This document shows, one piece after another, positions 33,231-43,653 of a stretch of DNA of 64,000 bases (position 1 is the first letter of the stretch; every line of letters starts with the position of its first letter). A program made the position numbers and the translations under genes. Under the pieces are notes generated by a model. It did not search any database and had not been told where the DNA came from. It worked only from the letters and a program-made list of their open reading frames with translations. This stretch comes from Liolophura sinensis (lineage: Eukaryota; Mollusca; Polyplacophora; Chitonida; Chitonidae). The stretch is taken from NCBI RefSeq assembly GCF_032854445.1, contig NC_088307.1, positions 7,936,001-8,000,000 of the forward strand, in the 5' to 3' direction.

Positions 33231-33589
33231 AATGTATTGGTGTTAATACGTCAGTAGTTTGTATTTTCGCAAGTCCCTGTAACTTTACAGACAGCTTATA
33301 CCTGGAGTAAGCTGGGAAAACGTAGTAAACTTCTTGAGGTAAAAGCCAGTCTGATTTAGTCAATTCCAATTTGTATGGCCTACAGATAATAGATGCTTAA
33401 AGTACAAATGGCCCTGTTTCTGCATTAGATGTATTGTTTCAAAGGTACGCGAGGGGCTGCAAAAACAGGGGAGAGCTGTTTACCCACAGAAAAGTGCGCT
33501 GTTAAGCCCAAACTGCCAGCAAATTTTCTGTAAAAATGCTCCATTTGGCAGTACAGAGATATAGTGTCGTCGACTATACTTGTTGCCAG

Positions 33590-33637
33590 TCGTACAAGTG
33601 GCTGTAAAACACCAATCAAATAAATACATAAATATGT
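33590..33637 (+). repeat. SINE-A 3' tail remnant
   Basis: GTCGTACAAGTGGCTG, TAAAACACCAATCAAATAAA. Confidence 0.6.
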
Positions 33638-33885
33638 TTAGTTGTGCCCAAGGTTTCATAAACAAAGAGAAGGGAGGAGATGGGGGATGGGTTTCTACAC
33701 AGTCCCTGCCCATTACCGCGATGTATAGACAGAGTGATGTGTAGAGGAAATCAGAGCGTTCTAAGTAAACTACTTAACTATGGCATGCATAACTGACGCA
33801 CTTTTTCGCGTCCACAGCTAACCGTGCCTAAGTGCACGCCATGCTTGTTGGAGGCAAGTGATCTCATACGACCTTCACGTAACAG

Positions 33886-34256
33886 GCCACAGACCCCCAT
33901 TAGTTTTCCATAAGCGACAATGTTAACGTTTAGCGCTGTAGCTCAGTTCCAAACATTCCGAGGCCAATAAGCTTTGGTGCATACCTGGCCCTGTGCATGC
34001 CTAGCAACGCCAAGGGGACGTCACTCGCAGCCTCATCACCACCTGTCTCCTTGTGTCCTCTCGCCCAGAATTTCAAACTTTCACCATTAAAACTCATACC
34101 TGCCCAAAGCTTAGACAATTTCCATCATTTTGATACCAAGCATGCACTTGTACACCAAAAACGGCAGGCTGGCAGCAAAAAAAAACTTTACACCCTAAAA
34201 TACACAGAACTACAATCGTCCCTACTGAAAAACGGAAGTTGTAATGGGGGTCTGTG
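33886..34256. mobile_element. MITE-like element, copy 1
   Basis: Begins GGCCACAGACCCCCATTA and ends TAATGGGGGTCTGTGTCC, an 18-bp terminal inverted repeat with one mismatch. No coding capacity. Inner blocks GCGACAATGTTAACGTTTAG and CCAAGGGGACGTCACTCGCA are shared with copy 2 at 35617. No clear target duplication; class not assignable. Confidence 0.75.
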
Positions 34257-34299
34257 TCCTATCACACCAGCCAACTTTTTTCAAAATCAATAATTTTTG

Positions 34300-35610
34300 C
34301 ACCACATAATGCTTACTACCTCTAAACCTCACACATAAAGTTACAGCTTGATACATGCAAAAACTTTTGAGTAGGAGGAATTTAACTTGGGGTACCCCTA
34401 TCTTGGAAATGTGTCTGTTTGTCCGTCCTCAAGCACGAAGTTCAAAGCTCTGTAGTGCACATACCGTTCAAAATATCTTAACCAGGTCAAATGTTTTGGA
34501 AAGCTGGTATGTATATCTGCAAGAAAAATGAAAAAATTCCAATGACAAAGTATTTTACATTTTCCATTGACAAACATTTAGGAAATTATGGATTTTCAAG
34601 TAGATTTTCTTGTTTACAGCAGTGTTAAGAAAATACTTAAAAGCCAAAAGTGTCAAAATATATATCAAAAGACAGGTAATTTATCTGACAATTCACTTAC
34701 AAAATATAGGACATACCTTTTAGCAACTTTGTGCAAAATTTGACTTAAAGTGATACAGGTGGGTAGCAAAGCGGAGTTTCAAAATTCCAGAAAAGTACAT
34801 TTTGATCCCCATCAAAGTAAACCTATGCATCCAAATTGATATAGAAATGCTCATAGGCAGAGTTTCCATGGATAGGGCTAAAGAAAAGACATGTAACTTG
34901 TCAGAGGAATGAATATACACATGCAATGAAAACTACATGCCTACAGTGGTTTATTTTTAAGTTTAAAGAGGAAAATTTACCTTGTCCACTTCAAGTCTAC
35001 GCCCAAAACAGCAGACAGTGTTCCAGCAGAGATGCCTGTTTTTAATGTTTTGTGACCTGCAGGATGATTTGAAGCACATTTACCTAGAGTGTGGTGGCAC
35101 ACATGGGAGGAACCTGACTTGGTTTGTAAATTAAATGCACACTGGCCCTCTCTACTACTCTAGCCAAGTAAATTAATCTGCTGATGTGTTTTTATCCACC
35201 TGTGTGAGGCTGGGCCCTTATATGTGATGCAAGGCCTTATTGACCATCCTTAATCACACCACCCTATCTATCAGCCACATACTCCAATTTCACTCGCAGC
35301 ACTCAAATTTTGCATTATTTATCAAATGTCAGCCCCAAAAGAGACATTTTAAAAACCAGGAACAATGAAACATTGTCTGTGTTTGTTCCAGTCTGTTTAT
35401 ACTCCTGTACTACCCTTGACCACAGAGCGTTTTATTTTTTTATCCACAAAATGGATATGTGGGGAAAATATAGAATTAAAAAGCTTTAAAACTGCTCAAT
35501 TAAGTTCCATGTCAATGCAAACCACATCGCAGATGTACCCACCAAATATTATCAGGCTGCTGCGAAATCTGAGCACACAGTGACATATTACATGTTTTGG
35601 CACAAGTGGA
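34300..35610. other. Intergenic stretch between the two MITE-like copies
   Basis: No convincing gene, SINE or tandem array. Several short open frames look like chance. Confidence 0.35.
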
Positions 35611-35616
35611 CAGATC

Positions 35617-35922
35617 AGGCCACAGACCCCCATTAGTTTTCCATAAGCGACAATGTTAACGTTTAGCGCTGTAGCTCAGTCCCAAACATTCCGAGGCCAA
35701 TAAGCTTTGGTGCATACCTGGCCCAGCCTGAGAGAAAGAAGCTGTAAAAATCTTGACATAGGTTGACCGTCAAAATCTGGACCTTTACATGCCGGCAGCT
35801 GGGAGGGGTGCCTAGCAACGCCAAGGGGACGTCACTCGCAGCCTAAAAATACATACGCCTAAAATACACAGAACTACAATCGTCCCTACTGAAAAACGGA
35901 AGTTGTAATGGGGGTCTGTGTC
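35617..35922. mobile_element. MITE-like element, copy 2
   Basis: Same termini as copy 1. The first ~105 bp are almost identical to copy 1 (one difference noted, CTCAGTCCC vs CTCAGTTCC). It retains an internal block of about 80 bp missing from copy 1 and lacks a block of about 155 bp present there. Confidence 0.78.
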
Positions 35923-37189
35923 CAACAGTGCAGTCAACGACGTAGGCCTATTTCCACCGCGCTGAAACAGGGGAGACAAATGCATGTGTCTTGAAAACTT
36001 CCTGTCTGAGGTAGGGCTTGAGTGCGGATATGCCACATGCGTTTAGTGCTAATAACTTCGTATAAAGTAAAGCTATTAATATAGGATTATCCTGTAGTTT
36101 TGACTCACCTATTGTGATATACTGCAAATGAACACAGTGTAAATCGGCGAATCAAATCCTATATATTTGATACCATTGTTTGGAAGCAGTTAATTCTCGG
36201 CTCGTTGTAATTCGCTGTGGTGATGTGTTTTGACTACAGTCACACCTGATTAAGTATGGCACAAAAAGGGTCAACAAAAAACTAATTACCACACCTGAGC
36301 GTCTTGCATTTATCCAGGTGTTTTGCGGAACGACACGTAACAAAGCCTATTTCCAAAGGCAGCGCGATTGGAAAACAAACGCCTCGTGCTAAACTGTTAG
36401 CCGGTTTCTGTTATTTGCAATTCTGTAGTTGGCGCCTGTATGATTAGCACGACTCCATATACAGTTAGGACTTCGACGGTCAACCAACCATTGCGGAACT
36501 GAGCTTAGGATATAAGGCTATACCATTTAGGAAAGACGACAGTGCGCATGGAGGAATTTTGCCCAGGCAACACGCGAACAGGTAGGGAACATTTCTGGAA
36601 AGCACCTGTTAAACTTTTGATGACCAGAGGCACAATCTTTAGCCTACATTCATCCCGTTTTTTGGCAGAGTACATCTATGACTCGTTGAAATCATCAACG
36701 AGTCCATCGTAGCATTCGTCAATTTATGTATTTGGTTAGCATTCTGTTTTGTGGTTAAAATAGCTCACCCAAACAATTTAGGTGTAGGTTTTAGTTAAAC
36801 CGAGATGAACTGGGGACACGTGATGATTATATCAGCTCCTTAAGGTGAAACCGTGACCTGTTTGATGTCTGCTATAGTTTGGAGCATAACAGATAAATTT
36901 TGAATCACTGTTTTGTGTATTTTGTTAACGTCTTGCTCTGTGCATACAGTATTTTCACCTATATGATGGTGGTATGGATTATTACTGCAGTAATGTGTGA
37001 AAATGTACTGATTTAGGAGTAAAACTCCTTGGTGGAAACTGAATCCTAAGTCATTCTAGTTTGTACTGCCTGGACAAAGAGGATAGTTCACGTGACCATG
37101 GCCTTAATGTTTTCTGCACGTGGTGTATTGTTTATGGGTAGGTCCGTGTATGAGCATTAGGTCTGCTTGGTGTTTGGCAGACTACTGGT

Positions 37190-38965
37190 TTGAGTACAGC
37201 GTGTACAGCTCAGCGACAGATAATGCTTTTCACAAGTACCAGTATGAGTATAGTGTGTGCAGGTTAAGGGTGGATATTCTTCCATTTAATGTGCTTCTCG
37301 TGTACCAGGGTGAGTATAGCGTTATAGAACTGGTATTGTTCTACAGGTAATGTTTTTCACGGCTACCGGTAATGTTTTACGCCGTACTCAAGAATATTTC
37401 ACTTATACGACGGCGGCCAGCACTATGGTGTGTGGAAAAATGTTTTTCACGGGTACCGGTGTGAGTAGAGTGTGTGCAGGTTAAGGATAGGTATTGTTCT
37501 ACAGGTAATGTTTTTCACGGGTACAGGTGTGAGTACAACGTGTGCAGGTTAAGGATAGGTATTGTTCTACAGGTAATGTTTTTCACGGGTACAGGTGTGA
37601 GTACAACGTGTGCAGGTTAAGGATAGGTATTGTTCTAGTGGTAATGTTTTTCATGGGTACCGGTATGAGTACAGTGTGAGCAGGTTAAGGATAGGTATTG
37701 TTCTACAGGTAATGTTTTTCACGGGTACCGGTATGAGTACAGTGTGTGCAAGTTAAGGATAGGTATTCTTCTACAAGTAATGTTTTTCACGGGTACCGGT
37801 GTGAGTAGAGTGTGTGCAGGTTAAGAATAGGTATTGTTCTACAGGTAATGTTTTTCACGGGTACCGGTATGAGTACAGTGTGTGCAGGTTAAGGATAGGT
37901 ATTGTTCTACAGGTAATGTTTTTCACGGGTACAGGTATGAGTACAGTGTGAGCAGGTTAAGGATAGGTATTGTTTTACTGGTAATGTTTTTCACGGGTAC
38001 CGGTATGAGTACAGTGTGTGCAGGTTAAGGATAGGTATTGTTCTACAGGTAATGTTTTTCACGGGTACCGGTATGAGTACAGTGTGAGCAGGTTAAGGAT
38101 AGGTATTGTTTTACAGGTAATGTTTTTCACGGGTACCGGTATGAGTACAGTGTGTGCAAGTTAAGGATAGGTATTCTTCTACAAGTAATGTTTTTCACGG
38201 GTACCGGTGTGAGTAGAGTGTGTGCAGGTTAAGAATAGGTATTGTTCTACAGGTAATGTTTTTCACGGGTACCGGTATGAGTACAGTGTGCGCAGGTTAA
38301 GGATAGGTATTGTTCTACAGGTAATGTTTTTCACGGGTACAGGTATGAGTACAGTGTGAGCAGGTTAAGGATAGGTATTGTTTTACTGGTAATGTTTTTC
38401 ACGGGTACCGGTGTGAGTATAGTGTGCGCAGGTTAAGGATAGGTATTCTTTTAGAGGTAATGCTTTTCCCAAGTACCGGTATGAGTACAGTGTGTGCAGG
38501 TTAAGGACAGATATTGTTCTACAGGTGATGTTTTTCATGGGTACCGGTATGAGTACAGTGTGTGCAGGTTAAGGATAGGTATTGTTCTACAGGTAATGTT
38601 TTTCATGGGTATTCCTCTACAGGGAATGTGTTTTACGGGTATCGGTGTGACTATAGTGTATGAAGGCTAAGGATAGGTATTGTTCTACAAGTAATGTTTC
38701 CACGGGTACCTGTATGAATGTAGTGTGTGCAGGTTAAGGATAGGTATTGTTCTACAGCTAATGTTTTTTACGTGTACCGGCATGAGTAGAGTGTGTGCAG
38801 GTTAAGGATAGGTATTGTTCTGCAGGTAATGTTTTTCACGGGTAACGGTATGAACATAGTGTGTGCAGGTTAAGGATAGGTATGTTTTTAGTATGTTCAG
38901 GTTTAGGATAGAAGTATTCTTCTACAGGTGATGTTTTTACGAATACCGGTATGAGTACAGTGTGT
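37190..38965 (+). repeat. 68-bp minisatellite
   Basis: About 24 copies. Unit: GTAATGTTTTTCACGGGTAC, CGGTATGAGTACAGTGTGTG, CAGGTTAAGGATAGGTATTG, TTCTACAG. The period is 68 (37505, 37573, 37641). Most units contain GGTACC. Outer copies are diverged; blocks of neighbouring variants recur in order, suggesting multi-unit duplication. Confidence 0.95.
37372..37437 (-). repeat. SINE-A fragment inside the 68-bp array
   Basis: TTTTACGCCGTACTCAAG, AATATTTCACTTATACGACG, GCGGCCAGCACTATGGTG. It occurs in only one unit, so it entered after amplification or was not copied. Confidence 0.88.
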
Positions 38966-38969
38966 AGAT

Positions 38970-41287
38970 GTGAATATAACATTGATGAGGTAGTCAGAAT
39001 TTTAATTTACGGGCCTGAAGAAAAGTTCTATATTCATATTTCAAACTTTGGCTTAAGTCAAAACTGGCTTTGTTAACACATCCCCTGTAGACTATCGTGC
39101 GCTCTGAGTTATTGAAGTTTAAAACTTGTCTCCCTTCCTTCATGGCTGTTCAGGCTCATAGTACGAATTGAAATCTTTTTATTATATACGGACAGAAAGA
39201 GGCAAAAATAGCAGGATGAAATTCTGCTCCTGTGATGTACGCAAGTTTGGATTATATATGCACCTTATATTCACCCCAAAGTTCCAACCAACGGCACCCT
39301 AATTGCCTAAGCAAGATATATATAGGTAGGACAATTTAATGCTCGGAGCCCTCGCACTGGCCATGGCCTTCCCTCTATATCTCCGCGTTGGTCGTTTAAC
39401 TGCACCTCGTTACGTAACTCACTTTTTATTACCCATTCGCCTTGATTTGGTCTGAAGTGCTTTTTAAAACGACCAGTGAGTTTAAGCCTGGCTTACGTGA
39501 GCACGGTTGTACTCTCTCTCTGGACGTCATGTGACGTTTCATCACCGACTAGAGGTTTAACTTAGCCTTGTGGAGGCGTTTTCGGAACACGTCGATAATC
39601 GTGGGTGTAGAATTTTGACGAAAATATATGTTTCACCGTTGATCGGTGAGGCATGGGTAGGTATAATGCACATGTCAACTGCCGTCCTCCATAAGGTTGT
39701 TACAATCAGATCATATCCGAATTTGTGTAAACTTTGAGACTTGATTTATAATCATGTGGCACGGGTCTGAATATGTCTGTATATTTACTGTAGCATATAT
39801 GAGCAGAACCTATCTCGTCTCCATTTTGTGTTCATAAATCCCAGATAAGGCTTTCTTTCAGGTATATTTCAGGGTATGTCACTGGATGTCGTCATCAGAA
39901 AAAGTCATCGTGTATGTACGAATTAATTTTTTTAAATTGCTCGACAAGGTTTTGACCGGGATGTGTGTTTTGCTGGATTAGCTGTTCATGTACACAGCTT
40001 TTTCACTTTTTACCATTACATTTTTTGTATGCCGGACTTTAGGTAGGTCGTATTATGGTAGCTCCACAAACAAGTCTAGATTCGTGTCTAAGCAACAACA
40101 AATTCTTGCTTTATGCACTTTTAATTTTGGTGGATGCATAAATGCAGAGGTGCCGATGAGTAGAACCATTCCAACGTGGTTAACGTGGTAACCACATTGC
40201 TACTTTCCTATTTCTACAATATGTATAGGAATATATTTATTCGGGCGAATATTTATTTCTGCTGAACTATTGTTCCGTTTATGCATGTGTGCTGTATTGG
40301 TGACAAATTCTAGTAAACAATCATAAAACTGCACAAATGGTTCATCCTGGTTCGTCCACCGCCCCAGAAAATAATGGGGACATTCCCAGTATGTTCATTG
40401 ACCACGTCATTTTCGAATCAGATTTCTGATAGAAAAAATGCTTTAAATAGAAGGGCTGTTTAAATATAGCTGAGAATGAAAGCTTTATTTCTTATTTTTT
40501 GGAATAATTCTCTTTATTTTCCGTAACCATACCCTCCGTTTTAGAATACCTTTTCTTGTATCTTTTAATTGTAAATACGCTGTTAAACAACTGGGCTTAA
40601 ATAATACTGATTTTCGCGAGGAATGACATTTGAATCTAAAACATTTTAATGAAAGTTTTGGTACAGTGTTTTTTTTGTGTAAATCTCTATTTATAGATAT
40701 TTATACATAGATCTCTATTTATCTTGTTTCAGTGCAACTTTTCGCAGTTGGGTAACGACATCCAAGCATCCGACAAGTGTTCCTCTGGCCGCCAGCCGCT
40801 GCCATTCTTTTATCCTTTTGAACTGTTCACTGGTGAATCAGGGATAAAGTAAAGATCACATCAATTACTGACGATGCACCTTACCAGCCAAATCTCTATT
40901 GGTCATGCAGTTTAAGAAAGATCTGTGTGTTAACAAAGCTTGGTTATCCGGAAGAGGTTTTGGCAAACACATAGGAGACTAGCAGTTTACATGATAAAAT
41001 AAGCAAATAAATGAAATTATAAACAGAGCACGAAGACGAAGGGGTTGCACGAGAAAAAAGCAAAGATTTTTGACAGAGCAGCGAATAGTGCTAACAGTAT
41101 TAACCGAGTAAATTGACAGTGCTGTGAGCACAATCAGCCCAGCTTAAAACGTGCACATCATTTATTGCCTATGGATGTCAAATAGAAATTCATAGACATT
41201 GAAACAATAGTAAACACATATTCTCTTTCTCGGTGAGAGAAATTAGCCATTTACTCTAAAGAAAGGTGCAATAAGTCTCACAGAATC
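38970..41287. other. Intergenic / upstream region of the 41288 gene
   Basis: No coding, SINE or tandem structure identified in 2.3 kb. Any promoter of the downstream gene should lie here, but no confident core element was picked out. Confidence 0.35.
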
Positions 41288-42532
41288 ATGTCGCTGTTGA
41301 TGCTCAAGACAAAAGACCTGACTCACCAGGATCACATCCTCAATTTCGAGCTGATGCTGAATCCTACGAGGTCAGGACTGCTCCTAAACAAGCATCGGAG
41401 CCTGGAATCTAAACGAGACAAAGAGAAAGAGATATGTGAAGTTGAGAGACAATTCGCTATAAATCACTTTCACGTCGAAAAACGTATGATCGAACGAAGA
41501 CGAAAGCTTCTCCTCGAACACGCAGCTAAAAGGACGTACTATCGTGACAGCCCTGTTAGCTCGAGGGTCAGGCCACAAGAGCCACTGGAAATTGAGCTCT
41601 CCGATGAGGACGACGATTCGGACGATTGGGATTCCTTCCCAATGTCACGTTCCGCTTCCACAAGACAGGGCAAGGTCAAGGGTAAGTCGGCTGGGCACGT
41701 GCGCAACAGAGTTGGAGTGTCGAAGTCGAGCAAAAGCACCAGGCCCACCACAGGAAGTTCATACAACAGACGACCATTTGGCTCTGTCGAGTTGGAGCCG
41801 CGGCCACGGACCACGGCCGGCGGACGACAAGGGAGACAACCGACGCCTAGTTCGACCTCTAATCAGAGAATAAGTGGAAAAGGGGCTGTAGAGACGCCCT
41901 TTGAAAAAGAACATATTCCTTTCGCCCGACGATCGAACGCCTTTATTTCTCAGTCCACGTCGTCAACGGTTAGTGGTCGCAAGGAAACGAACGCCTGGCA
42001 GTCTCCTTCAAAAGCAGAGACTTCCGGCAAAGGATCTGTGACATTTATGACTCAAACTGATGCTCAACATCACCAGGAAATGGGGCAAGCGCAACAGACA
42101 GAACAAGCAGAGGACATTTCCAAAAACCGTCCATTCATAACTGCTTTAAATACAGAAAAACAGAACACGGCAGAAATCAAAACTCGTGTGGGTCAGTTCT
42201 TAACAAAGGTTGAAGATTTCAATTCTCGTCCCCAGTCACATAATCGTGAAAATCGCGCAGAGAGTCCCTGGATGATACGAGCTGGAAAGAAGACGACATC
42301 AGCTACAGTAGCTAAGCGGTACAACCAACTATCTCTTGACGTTCAGAAACTACATTCCGCCTTTGACAAACTGTGTGTGGAGAGAAACCCTGATGAACTC
42401 CAGAAAATAGTGAAACTGGCGTCAAAACTGAAAGCCAACGTCAAATACGCCAGAAATGTGTCTTTTGTGCCGGTTATGGGGACGCTAAAAAGTGGTAAGC
42501 GATTTAAAGAAAACGCCCTATCCATCCATTAG
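41288..42532 (+). CDS. Uncharacterised protein, basic/disordered with helical ends
   Basis: 414 codons, ATG at 41288, in-frame TGA upstream near 41232. Not recognised. Residues about 30-85 are charged and probably helical (RDKEKEICEVERQF, EKRMIERRRKLLLEHAAKR); about 100-115 form an acidic patch (ELSDEDDDSDDWD); about 120-300 are Ser/Thr/Arg/Gln-rich and likely disordered; about 335-400 look helical again (YNQLSLDVQKLHSAFDKLC, LQKIVKLASKLKANVKYA). No signal peptide or transmembrane segment. The length and non-repetitive coding-like sequence argue for a real gene. Two 3' ends are possible: read-through to TAA at 42530-42532 with AATAAA at 42592, or splicing at 42494 to an exon at 42625-42695. 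Confidence 0.75.
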   Translation: MSLLMLKTKDLTHQDHILNFELMLNPTRSGLLLNKHRSLESKRDKEKEICEVERQFAINHFHVEKRMIERRRKLLLEHAAKRTYYRDSPVSSRVRPQEPLEIELSDEDDDSDDWDSFPMSRSASTRQGKVKGKSAGHVRNRVGVSKSSKSTRPTTGSSYNRRPFGSVELEPRPRTTAGGRQGRQPTPSSTSNQRISGKGAVETPFEKEHIPFARRSNAFISQSTSSTVSGRKETNAWQSPSKAETSGKGSVTFMTQTDAQHHQEMGQAQQTEQAEDISKNRPFITALNTEKQNTAEIKTRVGQFLTKVEDFNSRPQSHNRENRAESPWMIRAGKKTTSATVAKRYNQLSLDVQKLHSAFDKLCVERNPDELQKIVKLASKLKANVKYARNVSFVPVMGTLKSGKRFKENALSIH

Positions 42533-42591
42533 ATTTCTCATACCGTGGACTTCTTTTGTAATCTTTATAAACATGTTCTAGGAAAAAAGGG

Positions 42592-42597
42592 AATAAA
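42592..42597 (+). terminator. Polyadenylation signal AATAAA (unspliced 41288 transcript)
   Basis: 60 bp after the stop at 42532, within the putative final intron; a second AATAAA at 42721-42726 would serve the spliced form. Confidence 0.4.
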
Positions 42598-42624
42598 TTT
42601 CAGATTTTTTTCTTCTTGTTCCAG

Positions 42625-42695
42625 CAGATAGGACAGCCTCAGACTCCTTAAATGGTAGGCACCACCCTCTTGATCAAATCGCCAGGGTAGCTTAA
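42625..42695 (+). CDS. Possible alternative terminal exon of the 41288 gene
   Basis: The ORF contains AGTG|GTAAGC at 42494/42495. A pyrimidine-rich TTGTTCCAG acceptor at 42624 would give a phase-1 exon encoding 23 residues (ADRTASDSLNGRHH...) and TAA at 42693-42695, followed by AATAAA at 42721-42726. A shorter version could splice again at G|GTAGGC. Unproven. Confidence 0.4.
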
Positions 42696-42729
42696 GTCAT
42701 TTTAATGATTTAAGAAGTGAAATAAAAGA

Positions 42730-43640
42730 ACTCAACCCTTTTGTTTCTACAAATATTGGATACACATGTATTCCGTTATCATCTAAAGTATGCACAACGT
42801 GATTTCAGAGGATACTTGAAATGCGTGTGTCGCATGGTGTCGCAAGCATTCACCATGTCCAGAGGACAAACTTGCCTAGTGGTAAGTGCTGTGAGGAGTA
42901 TGGGACAGTCTACGTGGAGTCTAGAACTACTTCATTGTTGAAGCTTGTTATTATATTATGTTTGCTATTTGGTTGTTAAGCATTTCCATACAAACTTGCG
43001 TCATTTTATTCTCCCAGTACGGTGCTTATTTACCCATGATTAGTAACTTGGTCGTTTGATTCTCTTGCTTAGAACGTACATCAGTCGATTCATTCCACTT
43101 GACATAAAACAGTCCCGAAGACGTTGCAAGAAAATAAAGACAAATTAATTGAGTCAAGCCAGGTGGCCAGCCTGAAACTGAGAATTTACTTGAATTCAGG
43201 GTTTCATATTTTAAGCCATTCTAAAATTCTTGGGCATAAACTGGATGACTCAAAACATGCACATGTGTCATGAGATCTGAGATAAATTCATGGTTAAGAC
43301 CCAGTGACAATACATTTCATACTTAGGTGATAATTCCTTGTGTCGTTGTGAAATACATTACTGTTGTTCTATGTGTATCCAATTTTTTTCTTTGATGATA
43401 TAAAATCATGATTTTTCTCCAGTGTCATTTGCGCGTTGTATAACACATTTAATAGTGACATTTTTCTGTTACTGCAAAATATGATAACTGTATGCCCAGT
43501 GTATCAGTTACATTTAACTAAAACAAGGATATATATGCATCAGAAATGCCGTTATACATATGCTATTGGTATGCTCGAAAGTCTCATGAAATTGCTCGTA
43601 TTCGACATGAGTAGTAGATCTGTTTAATTTCGCCGCTTGC
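42730..43640. other. Intergenic, no feature recognised
   Basis: AT-rich, no gene or repeat identified. Confidence 0.35.
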
Positions 43641-43653
43641 GGGTTATTCTTCT

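Noticed and set aside
33886-35922. The two similar blocks as LTRs of one retrotransposon
   Set aside because: Each block has its own inverted termini and the middle has no gag/pol-like coding, so two separate MITE-like copies fit better.
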